Source of the DNA: Hippopus hippopus
Taxonomy: Eukaryota; Mollusca; Bivalvia; Cardiida; Cardiidae
Length of the DNA stretch: 64,000 nt
Assembly (NCBI GenBank): GCA_946811185.2
Contig: OX328109.1
Coordinates: 45,281,412-45,345,411 of the forward strand
Direction of reading: 5' to 3'
Shown here: piece by piece, positions 45,165 through 54,485 of the stretch
Position numbering within the stretch: the first letter of the stretch is position 1
Layout: each line of letters begins with the position of its first letter
Notes under the pieces: model-generated
Seen by the model: only the letters and a program-made list of their open reading frames with translations
What the model was told of the DNA's origin: nothing
The model's database searches: none
Translations under genes and position numbers: made by a program

Positions 45165-45480
45165 CTAAACAATGAAACGTTTTTTTGCAAAGCATCATAA
45201 AAAAATTTCTTGACAATGAAAAAAATTTCTTGACAATGAAAAAATTCACAATGAAACATTTTTTTGCAAAAGCATCATAAAAAATTTCTTGACAATGAAA
45301 AAAATCACAAGGAAACATTTTTTACAATACTGCATAAAAAACAATTTCTTGACAATGAAAAATATCGCACTGAAATATTTTTTCACAATGAATTATTCAC
45401 AATGAATTAATCACAATGAAAAAAATCACACTGAATTATTTTTTCGCAATGAATTATTTACAATGAATTATTCTCAAAAC
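45165..45480. repeat. Degenerate AT-rich direct repeats
   Basis: Repeated ATTTCTTGACAATGAAAAA and CACAATGAATTATT motifs lie between the left terminus and the first internal gene, near the 3' end of that gene. No coding frame. Confidence 0.65.
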
Positions 45481-45540
45481 AGTATATAACAAATTTTTTA
45501 CAATGCAAATTCGCAAACACCACGAGTTTCATATTTGTTT

Positions 45541-46203
45541 TCATATTCCTACCGTTTTGTTGTTTTTTCTTGGTTGTTTTCGCTCTGTCTTTGGGTTTTT
45601 TGGGATCTTGAAATCAACGTGATTATCAATGTTTTTCCCGTATTTACCCTGGCCTGTCAATATTGGTGTAGTTGGTTTTTGATCAACTCGCTGTTTCTTG
45701 TGGAGATGGTTAGCATCATCCTCAGATTTCCGCTTTGTTGTTTTTCTTGGTTGTTTCTCCTCTGGTTGTTTTTTCTTTGGTTGATTTTTCTTCACAACAC
45801 TTACGATAGAATCCACTAACTTGTGAAGATTAGATTTATCAAAGTCGAACTCCACAGGAATCTTCACAGGAATTGTTGAAATGCACTGATCCTGTTGGCG
45901 TAGTACCTCGATATTTCTACTGAGCTGATCAGTACTTGCGCTTAAAGTTTTAATTTCCTCCAAATGTCTGTTTAAAGTCTCCAACTGATCTATGATCCGG
46001 GTCATCATGCTATCTTGCTTCAAATTTAGCTGCTTTACCTCTTCATAAATGTTGTCCAGCACCGTCGCTGGAATGATGGTTGTCGAATTTAACTCTGGTG
46101 GCGGATTGATGATTGTCGAATTTATAACTGATGAAAGAACGTCTCCATTGTTTTCCACTGGTGGAAAATCGTCCAAGTTGATTTCATCTAAGTTGTGCTT
46201 CAT
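45541..46203 (-). CDS. Coiled-coil, NLS-bearing Polinton protein (220 aa)
   Basis: The start at 46203 (MKHNLDEINLDDFPP) is preferred over an in-frame Met 12 codons earlier, because the leader before 46203 is the shared promoter/leader module also seen before the 54-aa frame. Residues 1-45 are acidic; about 55-115 form a likely coiled coil (VLDNIYEEVKQLNLKQ, then LETLNRHLEEIKTLSA); the last 80 are strongly basic with a bipartite nuclear signal (KRKSEDDANHLHKKQR) after a Lys/Gln/Pro-rich stretch. The layout suggests a self-associating nucleic-acid-binding protein. I do not recognise it as a named Polinton product. The frame is intact in a largely broken element. Confidence 0.65.
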   Translation of the reverse strand: MKHNLDEINLDDFPPVENNGDVLSSVINSTIINPPPELNSTTIIPATVLDNIYEEVKQLNLKQDSMMTRIIDQLETLNRHLEEIKTLSASTDQLSRNIEVLRQQDQCISTIPVKIPVEFDFDKSNLHKLVDSIVSVVKKNQPKKKQPEEKQPRKTTKRKSEDDANHLHKKQRVDQKPTTPILTGQGKYGKNIDNHVDFKIPKNPKTERKQPRKNNKTVGI

Positions 46204-46335
46204 ATTGAAACTGCTTCTGAATATTGATACTGCTTCCAAAGTGATCGTTAGCTGAGAACCAAAGAAATGGTGAATGTATGAAAATAACGCCGAGCTTTAT
46301 ACGTTTACAGAGGATTGAAATTTTTAAAGAGTGCG
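46204..46335 (-). promoter_or_regulatory. Promoter module, copy 2
   Basis: On -, TATAAA at 46296-46301, then ATTTTCATACATTCACCA, CTCAGCTAACGATCACTT and GAAGCAGTATCAATATTC up to the ATG. It shares about 85-90 percent with the modules in the two termini by eye. Confidence 0.65.
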
Positions 46336-46630
46336 GACCTGGCGGAAAACACCGGGATTGTACTGTGTGACATTGAAATGGGAGTGGTGAAAAAAACACC
46401 GATATAACCGTCGATTTGAATGCACAATGTTAATGAAACGCCGACGCGGGAAAAACATAGGAGAAAAATGACGTCATGGGTCATCTAGTTCAATCCTCCT
46501 GTAAAGCTATAAAGCCCAGTGATATTTTACATAAAATCATATTTGTTCCAGAATGGTTCGAATTCTTGTGTGCCCTCACTGTGCAAGCAGATGTCTGATA
46601 GAGTGTGGGAAATGTTTTACCATACTTTTT

Positions 46631-47110
46631 TTACTCTTGTGTTTTGTTGATTTGCAAAAGAAACAGTTCTTTGTTACTCGTTTTTTCTTCTTTTCGTTGT
46701 TTTGCTTTTTTCTCCTCTTTTAGATCCAAAGTTTGTTGTTTTCTTAGATTATCGTTTGTAGATATTTTTTTCTCTGCCTGTTCTGTTATTTTGCAGATTT
46801 TTGAATCGGTGATATCCGTTGTGTCGGACTGCATGTCTACGGTCTGATTTTCAACCGGTGATATTGTAGTCTGTAGTGAACTTGTTTTCCATGTATTTTC
46901 GTTGTAGAATGAATTTAGTGTCCCGACGAATTTCGTATGTTGGAGATCGACAACGTTGTAAAACGATGGTGAAATTTCGATGTCATGACTGTGTGGGTTT
47001 ACGTAGACAAAAAACAAATGTTCCTGTCTAATTTTCTTTTTTGGACAATTTCTGGACCAGTGTCCTGCTTCGTTGCACGTAAAACAAATATTTGTTCTCT
47101 CACCATTCAT
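46631..47110 (-). CDS. CCHC zinc-knuckle Polinton protein (159 aa)
   Basis: One knuckle close to the N terminus, CFTCNEAGHWSRNC (Cys9, Cys12, His17, Cys22, spacing CX2CX4HX4C), followed by PKKK. Such knuckles bind single-stranded nucleic acid. The middle is uncharged and unremarkable; the C-terminal 50 residues are Lys/Glu-rich and helical (KKAKQRKEEKTSNKE). It starts 54 bp from an inverted TATA-like ATAAATAG at 47165-47185 and is divergent from the polymerase fragment. The frame is intact. Role in replication or packaging is inference. Confidence 0.7.
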   Translation of the reverse strand: MNGERTNICFTCNEAGHWSRNCPKKKIRQEHLFFVYVNPHSHDIEISPSFYNVVDLQHTKFVGTLNSFYNENTWKTSSLQTTISPVENQTVDMQSDTTDITDSKICKITEQAEKKISTNDNLRKQQTLDLKEEKKAKQRKEEKTSNKELFLLQINKTQE

Positions 47111-47335
47111 CCGATATCGTTTGTCGAGCGTCGCTTGATCTAAAACTCTGTAGCTGATAGTACAGCGTATAGAGCTATTTATAAAAAAATACGCTTCACT
47201 ACTAGACGCTGACGTAGTGTGCCTCTACCCAATGGTCTATTTATAGCAACAGACGCTAACATATTGTGATTTAACCCCTTGTCACACTAAACGGCGTTTC
47301 CACTGAGTTGTCACGGTGTTGTTTAAGTTCCCAGA
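47111..47335. promoter_or_regulatory. Divergent promoter, copy 1 (direct repeat DR1)
   Basis: From about 47165 the sequence is repeated at 48056-48220. It has CTATTTATAAAAAA (read on - as a TATA box for the CCHC gene), CTGACGTAGTGTG, CCCAATGG (CCAAT-type) and CTATTTATAGC (TATA-like for +), then CGGCGTTTCCACTGAGTTG. The polymerase palm fragment begins right at its end. Confidence 0.6.
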
Positions 47336-47765
47336 CTGCCAAGAGATCGCAGGAAAAATGCGAAGCTCCCGTGGCCTATTATCGCGTTCCTGATGTTGAT
47401 GAAAAAAAAGCAAGAAGGAAATCAAGTACATTGATATCTGTTCTCTGTACCCTTATGTTTGTAAACATAAATCCTATCCTGTAGGTCAGCCAGAAATTTT
47501 GTCTGCTGAGAATATTGACATGAACAATATTCGACAATATGAGGGCTTAATCAAATGCAAAGTTTTGCCTCCAACTGATTTTTGTTTCACCCCGTTCTCC
47601 CAGTTCACTGTAACAACAAAATGATGTTTCCACTCTGTATGAAATGTGCAGAAGAAAGTTCAAGTATTTGTAGCCATGGTGAAGAAAAGATGGCTTTGGT
47701 CGGAACTTGGGTTACTTTTGAATTATTCAAGGCTCTTGACTGCGGTTATCGATTATTGCAAAGTA
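47336..47765 (+). pseudogene. Family-B DNA polymerase, palm fragment with motif A
   Basis: A middle piece of a protein-primed polymerase: one frame has KYIDICSLYPYV (motif A, Asp codon at 47433), a later frame has MMFPLCMKCAEE and GTWVTFELFKALDCGY, both typical of Polinton polymerases. Breaks: a frame change in an A-run at 47402-47409 and another near 47618-47624 with a TGA. Everything before motif A (priming-domain and exonuclease parts) is missing, and homology fades after 47765. It lies upstream of the N-terminal fragment, the reverse of the true gene order. Confidence 0.75.
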
Positions 47766-48055
47766 AAAAAGTTAAAAGTAGAAAAAGTCAAAAGTCTCTC
47801 TTATATAGGTCTAGATCTACATGCAGTGAGGAAATATTCCCGTAAAATGGTCTTTACAAGTGTGTGAACCAATAATTATTCCAAGTTATTTTTCTTGACA
47901 TAAATTAACGAAAGTGTCAAGGAACTGTCTTTCTTTTGTTAAGGAAATCAGGGATATTCACCCTATTTCACATGTACAAATCTACGAAAGAAAAAATGCT
48001 TTCTACTTTTGACAACGCTCAAAATTCGAACTCACACCTTTTTTATATTAGTTAA
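47766..48055. other. Unassigned segment between polymerase fragments
   Basis: AT-rich, no recognised domain; continuation of the polymerase cannot be followed by eye. Confidence 0.35.
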
Positions 48056-48220
48056 GCGTATAGAGGTATTTATAAAAAAGCTTTACTAGACGCTGACGTA
48101 GTGTACCTCTGCCCAATGGTCTATTTATAGCAACAGACGCTAACATATTGTGATCTAAGCCCCTGTCACTCTAAACGGCGTTTCCACTGAGTTGACACGG
48201 TGTTGTTTAAGTTCACAGAG
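48056..48220. promoter_or_regulatory. Divergent promoter, copy 2 (direct repeat DR2)
   Basis: GCGTATAGAGGTATTTATAA to TTTAAGTTCACAGAG matches DR1 with a few substitutions and a short deletion. Here it leads into the polymerase N-terminal fragment, 45 bp before its ATG; the CCHC gene that should lie on its other side is absent. Confidence 0.65.
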
Positions 48221-48264
48221 TACCAACAAAGGTTTTCGTTTTGATTTCTGAACAATAGATTGAA

Positions 48265-49614
48265 ATGCTCGAATCAAAGTTTTTTACCCAGAAGAAAAAA
48301 TCCATTATTCAAATTGGCAATCATGACCAACTATGTTTTGCAAGAGCCGTTGTTGTGGGAATTTGCTACAGTGAACGTGAAAACACCGGGGCATGGAATA
48401 GAAAATGGGATCGTATTTGTCGTTCAAACCGCCCTCTTCAAAAGACTGAAGCTGAGAAATTGTTGAATGAAGCTGGAGTTTCACCAACACAACCTGTAGG
48501 AATTGACGAATACAAAAAAATTCAAGCATTCTTGTATGAAAAAGGCTATGTCATTAAAGTTCATCAACAGCATTCAAAAGTGGGAAAAAATATTTGAACA
48601 TCCAGAAGTGAAAACCAATAGTAAGATCATACATTTGTAGTTTCATCAAAACCATTATGACTACATCAAATCTATCAAAGTTTTTTTGTTGTGGATATTA
48701 TTGTGAGTTCTGTGATGTGGGTTACTCTCACCGGGAAAGTCATGCTTGTTCAATTATCTGCAAAGGTTGTTACCGCAAAGGAAAATGTCCATCAGATTCA
48801 AAAGAATATGTTTGCAGTTATTGCAGTAGACGATTTTTTAGTGCTGAATGCTTTGAAAATCACAGAATTGTTCAAGGTAGAGAAAAGAAATCCATTTGTG
48901 AATTAGTGAAACTCTGTTCAAAATGTGGTGTGCAATATCTTGTCAGAAAGAAAAATCATGTTTGCAATGGAAAGAAAAGGTGTCATATCTGTAAGAAAAT
49001 TGTTAACTTTTTTTATCGATGCTATATTCAGCCTTACCAAAGTAAGTTGAACCATGACAGCGATGACGAGACGAGTTCTTCTGTAGTCAAAAAACCACAG
49101 TTTATTTTCTTTGATTTTGAATGCAAACAAGACACAGGTGTACACATCCCGAATTATTGTATTGCACACAGAGCATGTGATGAATGTATCGATAAATCAC
49201 TTGATTTTCATTGTTCTACATGCAGTGAATTTGAAGAGAGTAGGGAAGTTATTTTTCAAGGTGAAGAAACTTTGAGTCAATTTTGCAAGTGGCTCTTTTC
49301 AAAACATCATAAAGGAGTCACGGCTATTGCCCATAATTTCAAAGGTTATGACGGTCAGTTCATTCTTGGCTATATTGTCAAAGTTGGGTTAAAACTTCCA
49401 AAATTGATCATGAATGGAAACAATATTATGAAGTTAGAACTGAATGGTGTACGTCTGGTCGATTCTTTCAATTTCATGAGCTTTGGTTTGGCAAAATTTC
49501 CAGCCATATTTGGTCTTCAAGAAAATAAAAAAGGTTACTTTCCTCACTGGGCAAATACAGATGAATTTTGGAGTTACATTGGACCTTACTTGGATATGTC
49601 TTATTACAAACCCG
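48265..49614 (+). pseudogene. Family-B DNA polymerase, N-terminal and exonuclease part, truncated
   Basis: The first frame (ATG 48265 to 48597) holds the conserved RSNRPLQKTEAEKLLNEAGV region found at the start of Polinton polymerases. A second frame (48657 on) has paired CXXC segments (YYCEFCDVGYSHRESHAC), Exo I (FDFECKQD) and Exo II (HNFKGYDGQF). Breaks: a frame loss at an A-run near 48590, an in-frame TAG near 48642 and a further shift at the T-run near 48680. The gene is cut at 49615, exactly where the right terminus starts, before Exo III and the whole palm; the frame then runs 22 codons into terminal-repeat DNA. Confidence 0.85.
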
Positions 49615-49714
49615 CCCAAAGACTTGTTCTGTCTACATTTTTTCCCATACAACGGGTCATAACTTTTTTGCTATATTAGCATGAAACGTAGCATGGAAAA
49701 AAATGTATGTGATT

Positions 49715-49877
49715 TCTGTCAGATCCGAGCTCTTTAAAAAATTTTCAATCCTCAGTAAACGTATAAAGCTCGGCGTTATTTTCATACATTCACCATTTTT
49801 TGACTCTCAGCTAACGATCACTTCGAAAACGGTATCAATATTCGGAAGCAGTATCAATATTCGGAAGCAGTATCAAT
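49715..49877 (+). promoter_or_regulatory. Promoter module, copy 3
   Basis: TATAAA at 49762-49767 and the same downstream motifs as copy 1, ending at the ATG of the 54-aa frame. Confidence 0.6.
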
Positions 49878-50042
49878 ATGGAGGAGATAAATTATCAACT
49901 ACGTGAGGCTCTCCAAGAATATCTAAATGCAGGTCAACAGTTATTACAACTAAACACTCATTTCGTAGGAGAGGAGGAACAAAACCAACTACAACGTATA
50001 ACACAGCCATACAAAGATCTCGGCGGAAGATTAGTTCGGTAA
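49878..50042 (+). CDS. 54-aa protein in the right terminus (duplicate)
   Basis: The mirror copy of the 44684-44848 frame, with the same length and, as read, the same residues. Being in both termini gives this gene two copies per element. Confidence 0.5.
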   Translation: MEEINYQLREALQEYLNAGQQLLQLNTHFVGEEEQNQLQRITQPYKDLGGRLVR

Positions 50043-50329
50043 TGGAGCAATGGTAATCAGAAAAAGAGTTGAAGCATGCCCCATTTGCCAAGCGAATTTC
50101 GGATGCTGTCATTAGAAGTGGAAAAAACAACGTGAGACGAAAAAACACAGCCTCCAAAACAAAACAGCCCTTTTCAGGGCTAACCCAACAGTTCTTTTCA
50201 GAGCTAACCCAACAGTCCTTTTCAGGACTAACCATTTACCACGAAAGTTCTATCTTCAAATTGTCATTTCTTCAAATTGTCAAACTTCTTTCTTTTAGAA
50301 GAGTTACACTCCGAAGAGTAAAAAAACTC

Positions 50330-52985
50330 AGAAAAAGTCTAAGTCCAACTCAGTGCTCAGGCTTTTAGAGAGAAAATTCATTCATAGATGCAGAAAAAAA
50401 TCAGAAAGACTAAGTCCAACTCAGTGATATAGGGACAAATTCCTTTTAGAAAAGAGAATTCATTCATAGGGTAAAAAAAGTCTATGTTCAACTCAATGGT
50501 TAGGCATTTAGAAAAGAGAATTCATTCATAGATGTAGAAAAAAGTCTAAGTCCAACTCAGTGATTTAGGGACAAATTCCTTTTAGAAAAGAAAAATCATT
50601 CATAGATGCAGAAAAAAGACTAAGTCCAACTCAGTGGTCAGGCTTTTAGAAAGAAAATCATTCATAGGGTAAAAAAAAGTCTATGTTCAACTCAATGGTT
50701 AGGCATTTAGAAAAGAGAATTCATTCATAGATGTAGAAAAAAGTCTAAGTCCAACTCAGTGATATAGGGACAAATTCCTTTTAGAAAAGAAAAATCATCC
50801 ATAGATGCAGAAAAAAGACTAAGTCCAACTCAGCGCTCAGTCTTTTAGAGAAATCATTCATAGGGTAAAAAAGTCTAAGTTCAACTCAATGATTAGGCAA
50901 TTAGAAAAGAGAATTCATTCATAGGTGAAAAAACTAAGTACAACTCACTGATATAGGGACAAATTCCCTTTAGAGAGAAAAATCATCCATAGGGTGAAAA
51001 AACTAAGTCCAACTCAGTGCTCAGGCTTTTAGAAAGAAAATCATTCATAGGGTAAAAAAGGTCTATGTTCAACTCAATGTCCAGGCATTTAGAAAGAGAA
51101 ATCATTCATAGGTGAAAAAACTAAGTACAACTCACTGATATAGGGACAAATTCCTTTTAGAGAGAAAAATCATTCATAGGATGAAAAAAGCTAAGTTCAA
51201 CTCAATGGCCAAACATTTAGAGAGAAGAAATCATCCATAGATAAGAAAAAAGTCTAAGTCCAACTCACTGATATAGGGACAAATTCCTTTTAGAGAGAAA
51301 AAATCATTCATAGATAAGAAAAAAGTCTAAGTCCAACTCAGTGGTCAGGCTTTTAGAAAGAAAATCATTCATAGGGTAAAAAAAGTCTATGTTCAACTCA
51401 ATGTCCAGGCATTTAGAAAGAGAAATCATCCATAATTGCAGAAAAAGACTAAGTCCAACTCACTGATATAGGGACAAATTCCTTTTAGAGAGAAAAATCA
51501 TTCATAGGATGAAAAAAGCTAAGTTCAACTCAATGGCCAAACATTTAGAGAGAAGAAATCATCCATAGATAAGAAAAAAGTCTAAGTCCAACTCACTGAT
51601 ATAGGGATAAATTCCTTTTAGAGAGAAAAAATCATTCATAGATAAGAAAAAAGTCTAAGTCCAACTCAGTGGTCAGGCTTTTAGAAAGAAAATCATTCAT
51701 AGGGTAAAAAAAGTCTATGTTCAACTCACTGATATAGGGACAAATTCCTTTTAGAGAGAAAAAATCATCCATAATTGCAGAAAAAGACTAAGTCCAACTC
51801 AATATCCAGACATTTAGAAAGAAAATTCATTCATAGGGTAAAAAATGTCTAAGTTCAACTCAATGGTCAGGCTTTTAGAAAGAGAGAAAATCATTCATAG
51901 GGTGAAAAAACTAAGTCCAACTCAATGGTCAGGCTTTTAGAGAAAAATCATTCATAGGTGAAGAAAAAAACTAAGTCCAACTCAATGGTCAGGCTTTTAG
52001 AAAGAAAATCATTCATAGGGTAAAAAAAAGTCTATGTTCAACTCACTGATATAGGGACAAATTCCTTTTAGAGAGAAAAAATCATTCATAATTGCAGAAA
52101 AAGACTAAGTCCAACTCAATGTCCAGACATTTAGAAAGAAAATTCATTCATAGGGTAAAAAAAAAGTCTATGCTCAACTCAATGGTTAGACATTTAGAAA
52201 AGAGAATTCATTCATAATTGCAGAAAAAGTCTAAGTCCAACTCAATGTCCAGACATTTAGAAAGAAAAATCATTCATAGATGCAGAAAAAAGACTAAGTC
52301 CAACTCAGTGGTCAGGCTTTTAGAAAGAAAATCATTCATAGGTTAAAAAAAAGTCTATGTTCAACTCAGTGCTCAGACATTTAGAAAGAAAAAAGTCTAA
52401 GTCCAAATCAATGGTCAGGCTTTTAGAAAGAGAGAAAATCATCCATAATTGCAGAAAAAGACTAAGTCCAACTCAGTGATCAGCCATTTAGAAAGAGAGA
52501 AAATCATTCATAGGGTAAAAAACGTCTAAGTTCAACCCAGTGCTCAGTCTTTTAGAGAGAAACCACTTAAAGGCCAAGTAATGGTTAGAAGTAAAACAAT
52601 AAAGCAATCCTAATAGCATATGGGTAAAAAAAACTAAGTCAAACTCGGTGCTCAGTCTTTTAGAGAAATCATTCATAATTGCAGAAAAAGACTAAGTTCA
52701 ACTCAGTGATCAGACTTTTAGAAAGAAAATCATTCGTAGGGTAAATAAAGACCGAGTAATGGATAGAAGTAAAACAATAAAGCAATCCTAATAGCATATG
52801 GGTAAAAAACTAAGTACAACTCACTGATCAGACTTTTAGAAAAGAAAATCATTCATAGAATAAAAAAAGCTAAGTCCAAACCAGTGCTCAGTCTTTTAGA
52901 GAGAAAAAATCATACATAGGTGAAGAAAAAACTAAGTCCAACTCAATGATCAGACCTGGCAGATCACTATAGAGTACTCGAAGAT
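50330..52985. repeat. Degenerate tandem array in the right terminus
   Basis: The inverse of the left array (core AAGTCCAACTCA, GAAAATCATTCATAG, TGGTCAGGCTTTTAG), with the units in mirrored order. Confidence 0.9.
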
Positions 52986-53133
52986 GTATCATTTTTGGCC
53001 GACATCTGCCGCTTTAACTGCAGAAAAAATCCCGCTCAGGGACGGGAGCCTAGGGACAAAATAAAAAAAAAATCTTTCGGGAGGGCAAACTAGGGACACA
53101 TTTTTGTCAGGGAGGGTGATGTACGGCACTCAG

Positions 53134-53187
53134 GGAAGAGAGAGTACGGACACACACAGGCCTAGGTGTGTCCGTACTCTCTCTTCC
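53134..53187. repeat. Terminal palindrome, right
   Basis: The same 22-base arms around AGGCCT as at the left end, nine bases inside the terminus. Confidence 0.92.
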
Positions 53188-53196
53188 TTTACTACT

Positions 53197-53415
53197 ATCA
53201 GCAAAAAGTATCGACTCATGTCAGCCTGCGCAGTCCACGCAGGCTGACCTCGGCCGAAATTTTATTGCTATTGACCAATATTCTGCATGTCAAAGGATCA
53301 TTCTACCACATGATTCAGACAGTTGTTGGACAAAATAGTTTTCATAGATCCATAGCTATGTGAAGACCTGCTTTAAATAATGCATTTCGGAGATACATTA
53401 AGCCCCCTTTTCTTA
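53197..53415. repeat. Family C element, right piece after the Polinton
   Basis: Begins with the second ATCAGC, then AAAAAGTATCGACTCATGTC, the hairpin and the CATTAAGCCCCCTTTTC end. Joined to 41493-41531 it makes one normal family C copy. Confidence 0.9.
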
Positions 53416-53499
53416 TATCCGATAGCTGTCCCATATGGTGATTTTTATTCTGGCAAAAAGAATTTTTAAGTCGCATGTAAAATATTACTCAATTCTTTA

Positions 53500-53720
53500 C
53501 TGGAAAACAAATTTTTAGGCTTGTCCAAATTGAAAGCATTTGCAGACGACCAACGAAAATTGGCTCAATGTATGGAATTTTTTTCCTTTCGAGCTCATAA
53601 AACAATGTGGGAAAAGGAGAAAATGCTGGTAACCAACATGTTCTCCTTTTCTCACAATGTTTTCAAATAGCTTCTTTCCCAAGTTCGTTAAAACTCAAGA
53701 ATGTTTGGTAAAAGGTTAAA
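53500..53720. repeat. Family B hairpin MITE
   Basis: TTGTCCAAATTGAAAGCATT, hairpin GGAGAAAATGCTGGTAACCA, right end TGTTTGGTAAAAGGTTAAA. It lies 57 bp beyond the stop codon of the sulfotransferase last exon, in its 3' region. Confidence 0.75.
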
Positions 53721-53776
53721 TTTTTCAGCATCTTTAGGGTTCAAACATTTGACTTTTAGCAGACCCTTTTCTTTGT

Positions 53777-53886
53777 CTACTGATACTGGAATTTGATTGT
53801 AGAATCTTTTAATTCCCTGTCCACCCAGCTGTCAATGGCTTCACTTTCTGCCACTGTTAGGTGATTCTTCCAGTCTCCCACTGTTC
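53777..53886 (-). CDS. Cytosolic sulfotransferase, last coding exon
   Basis: The exon opens after the 3' splice site TACTATTTCAG and reads TVGDWKNHLTVAESEAI, the C-terminal PAPS-binding region of the family (usual form RKGxxGDWKNxFT), ending FQYQ and TAG. Its first two bases complete a Gly codon begun in the exon at 61583-61760, so phases agree. The enzyme would transfer sulfate from PAPS to small acceptors in the cytosol; the substrate cannot be told from this part. The intron before it is 7.7 kb. Confidence 0.85.
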
Positions 53887-54399
53887 CTGAAATAGTACAT
53901 CAGATTTAACCATGATTTTTTTTTTTCAAAGTTACAGGGTGGTCCGTAATATCAGTTACCATTTCAAACGCTACTTGAAGTGAGGTTACTGGAGCTATGT
54001 TAAAAAATATGCTATTGGTCGTCGTCGCCTGGCATCAAAACCGTACCTTTGTAAATTATATAGTGGTAATAACAGTTTTGCAACATCGCCATTGACGTCA
54101 GTGTAAAAAGCATTTTTCGAAAATACAGATCACTTTTTTTAAAAAGCTACATTTATATTATATTACAGTGTTTCGAGTCTGAAACTACATCTTTCAATTT
54201 AACATTCATTTAGTTTTATTGTCATATTAGTTTCATAACTATAGGTACAGTTTTCAACACACAATAAATCAAAAAGTAAAGTTGAAAATACATGTACGTC
54301 AATGAGGATTAGTGCTTTAATGGAATATTTATGGCCACCTACTGTAAACTTGTTCAATAGATTGCAATACAAGTATGGCTCAAGTGATAACATTTGTCT

Positions 54400-54485
54400 C
54401 TAAAAATGTATAAAAAACATTGAGGGAAAAAGTAAAAAAAATGTTGGTTACCGGCAGTTTTTCCTTTTCCCACAATGTTTTCAAC
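54400..54485. repeat. Family B fragment
   Basis: Hairpin part only, AAAATGTTGGTTACCGGCAG with TTTTCCCACAATGTTTTC. Confidence 0.6.

Larger units (their letters stand above)
41532..53196. mobile_element. Polinton/Maverick-like element, non-autonomous (11,665 bp)
   Basis: Begins AGTAGTAAAGG and ends CCTTTACTACT. 6-bp target duplication, 3.58-kb inverted termini and protein-primed family-B polymerase remnants together identify a Polinton. Only five small or broken genes are present: a 54-codon frame in each terminus, a coiled-coil/NLS protein, a CCHC protein and two polymerase fragments. I found no retroviral-type integrase, packaging ATPase, cysteine protease or capsid frame, so mobility would depend on a helper. 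Usual autonomous Polintons are 15-20 kb with termini under about 1 kb; here the termini make up 61 percent of the length. Confidence 0.9.
49615..53196. repeat. Right terminal inverted repeat (3582 bp)
   Basis: Begins CCCAAAGACTTGTTCTG and is the inverse of the left terminus throughout, including the 54-aa frame, its promoter, the tandem array and the terminal palindrome. Confidence 0.93.

Noticed and set aside
47582..47867. Two overlapping short ORFs as separate genes
   Set aside because: One continues the polymerase palm fragment after a frameshift; the other is its shadow frame.
49873..50235. 120-aa ORF on - in the right terminus, mirrored at 44596-44853
   Set aside because: It overlaps, in antisense, the 54-aa frame with the promoter module, and its first part is a drifted tandem repeat (SPEKDCWVSSEKNCWV).
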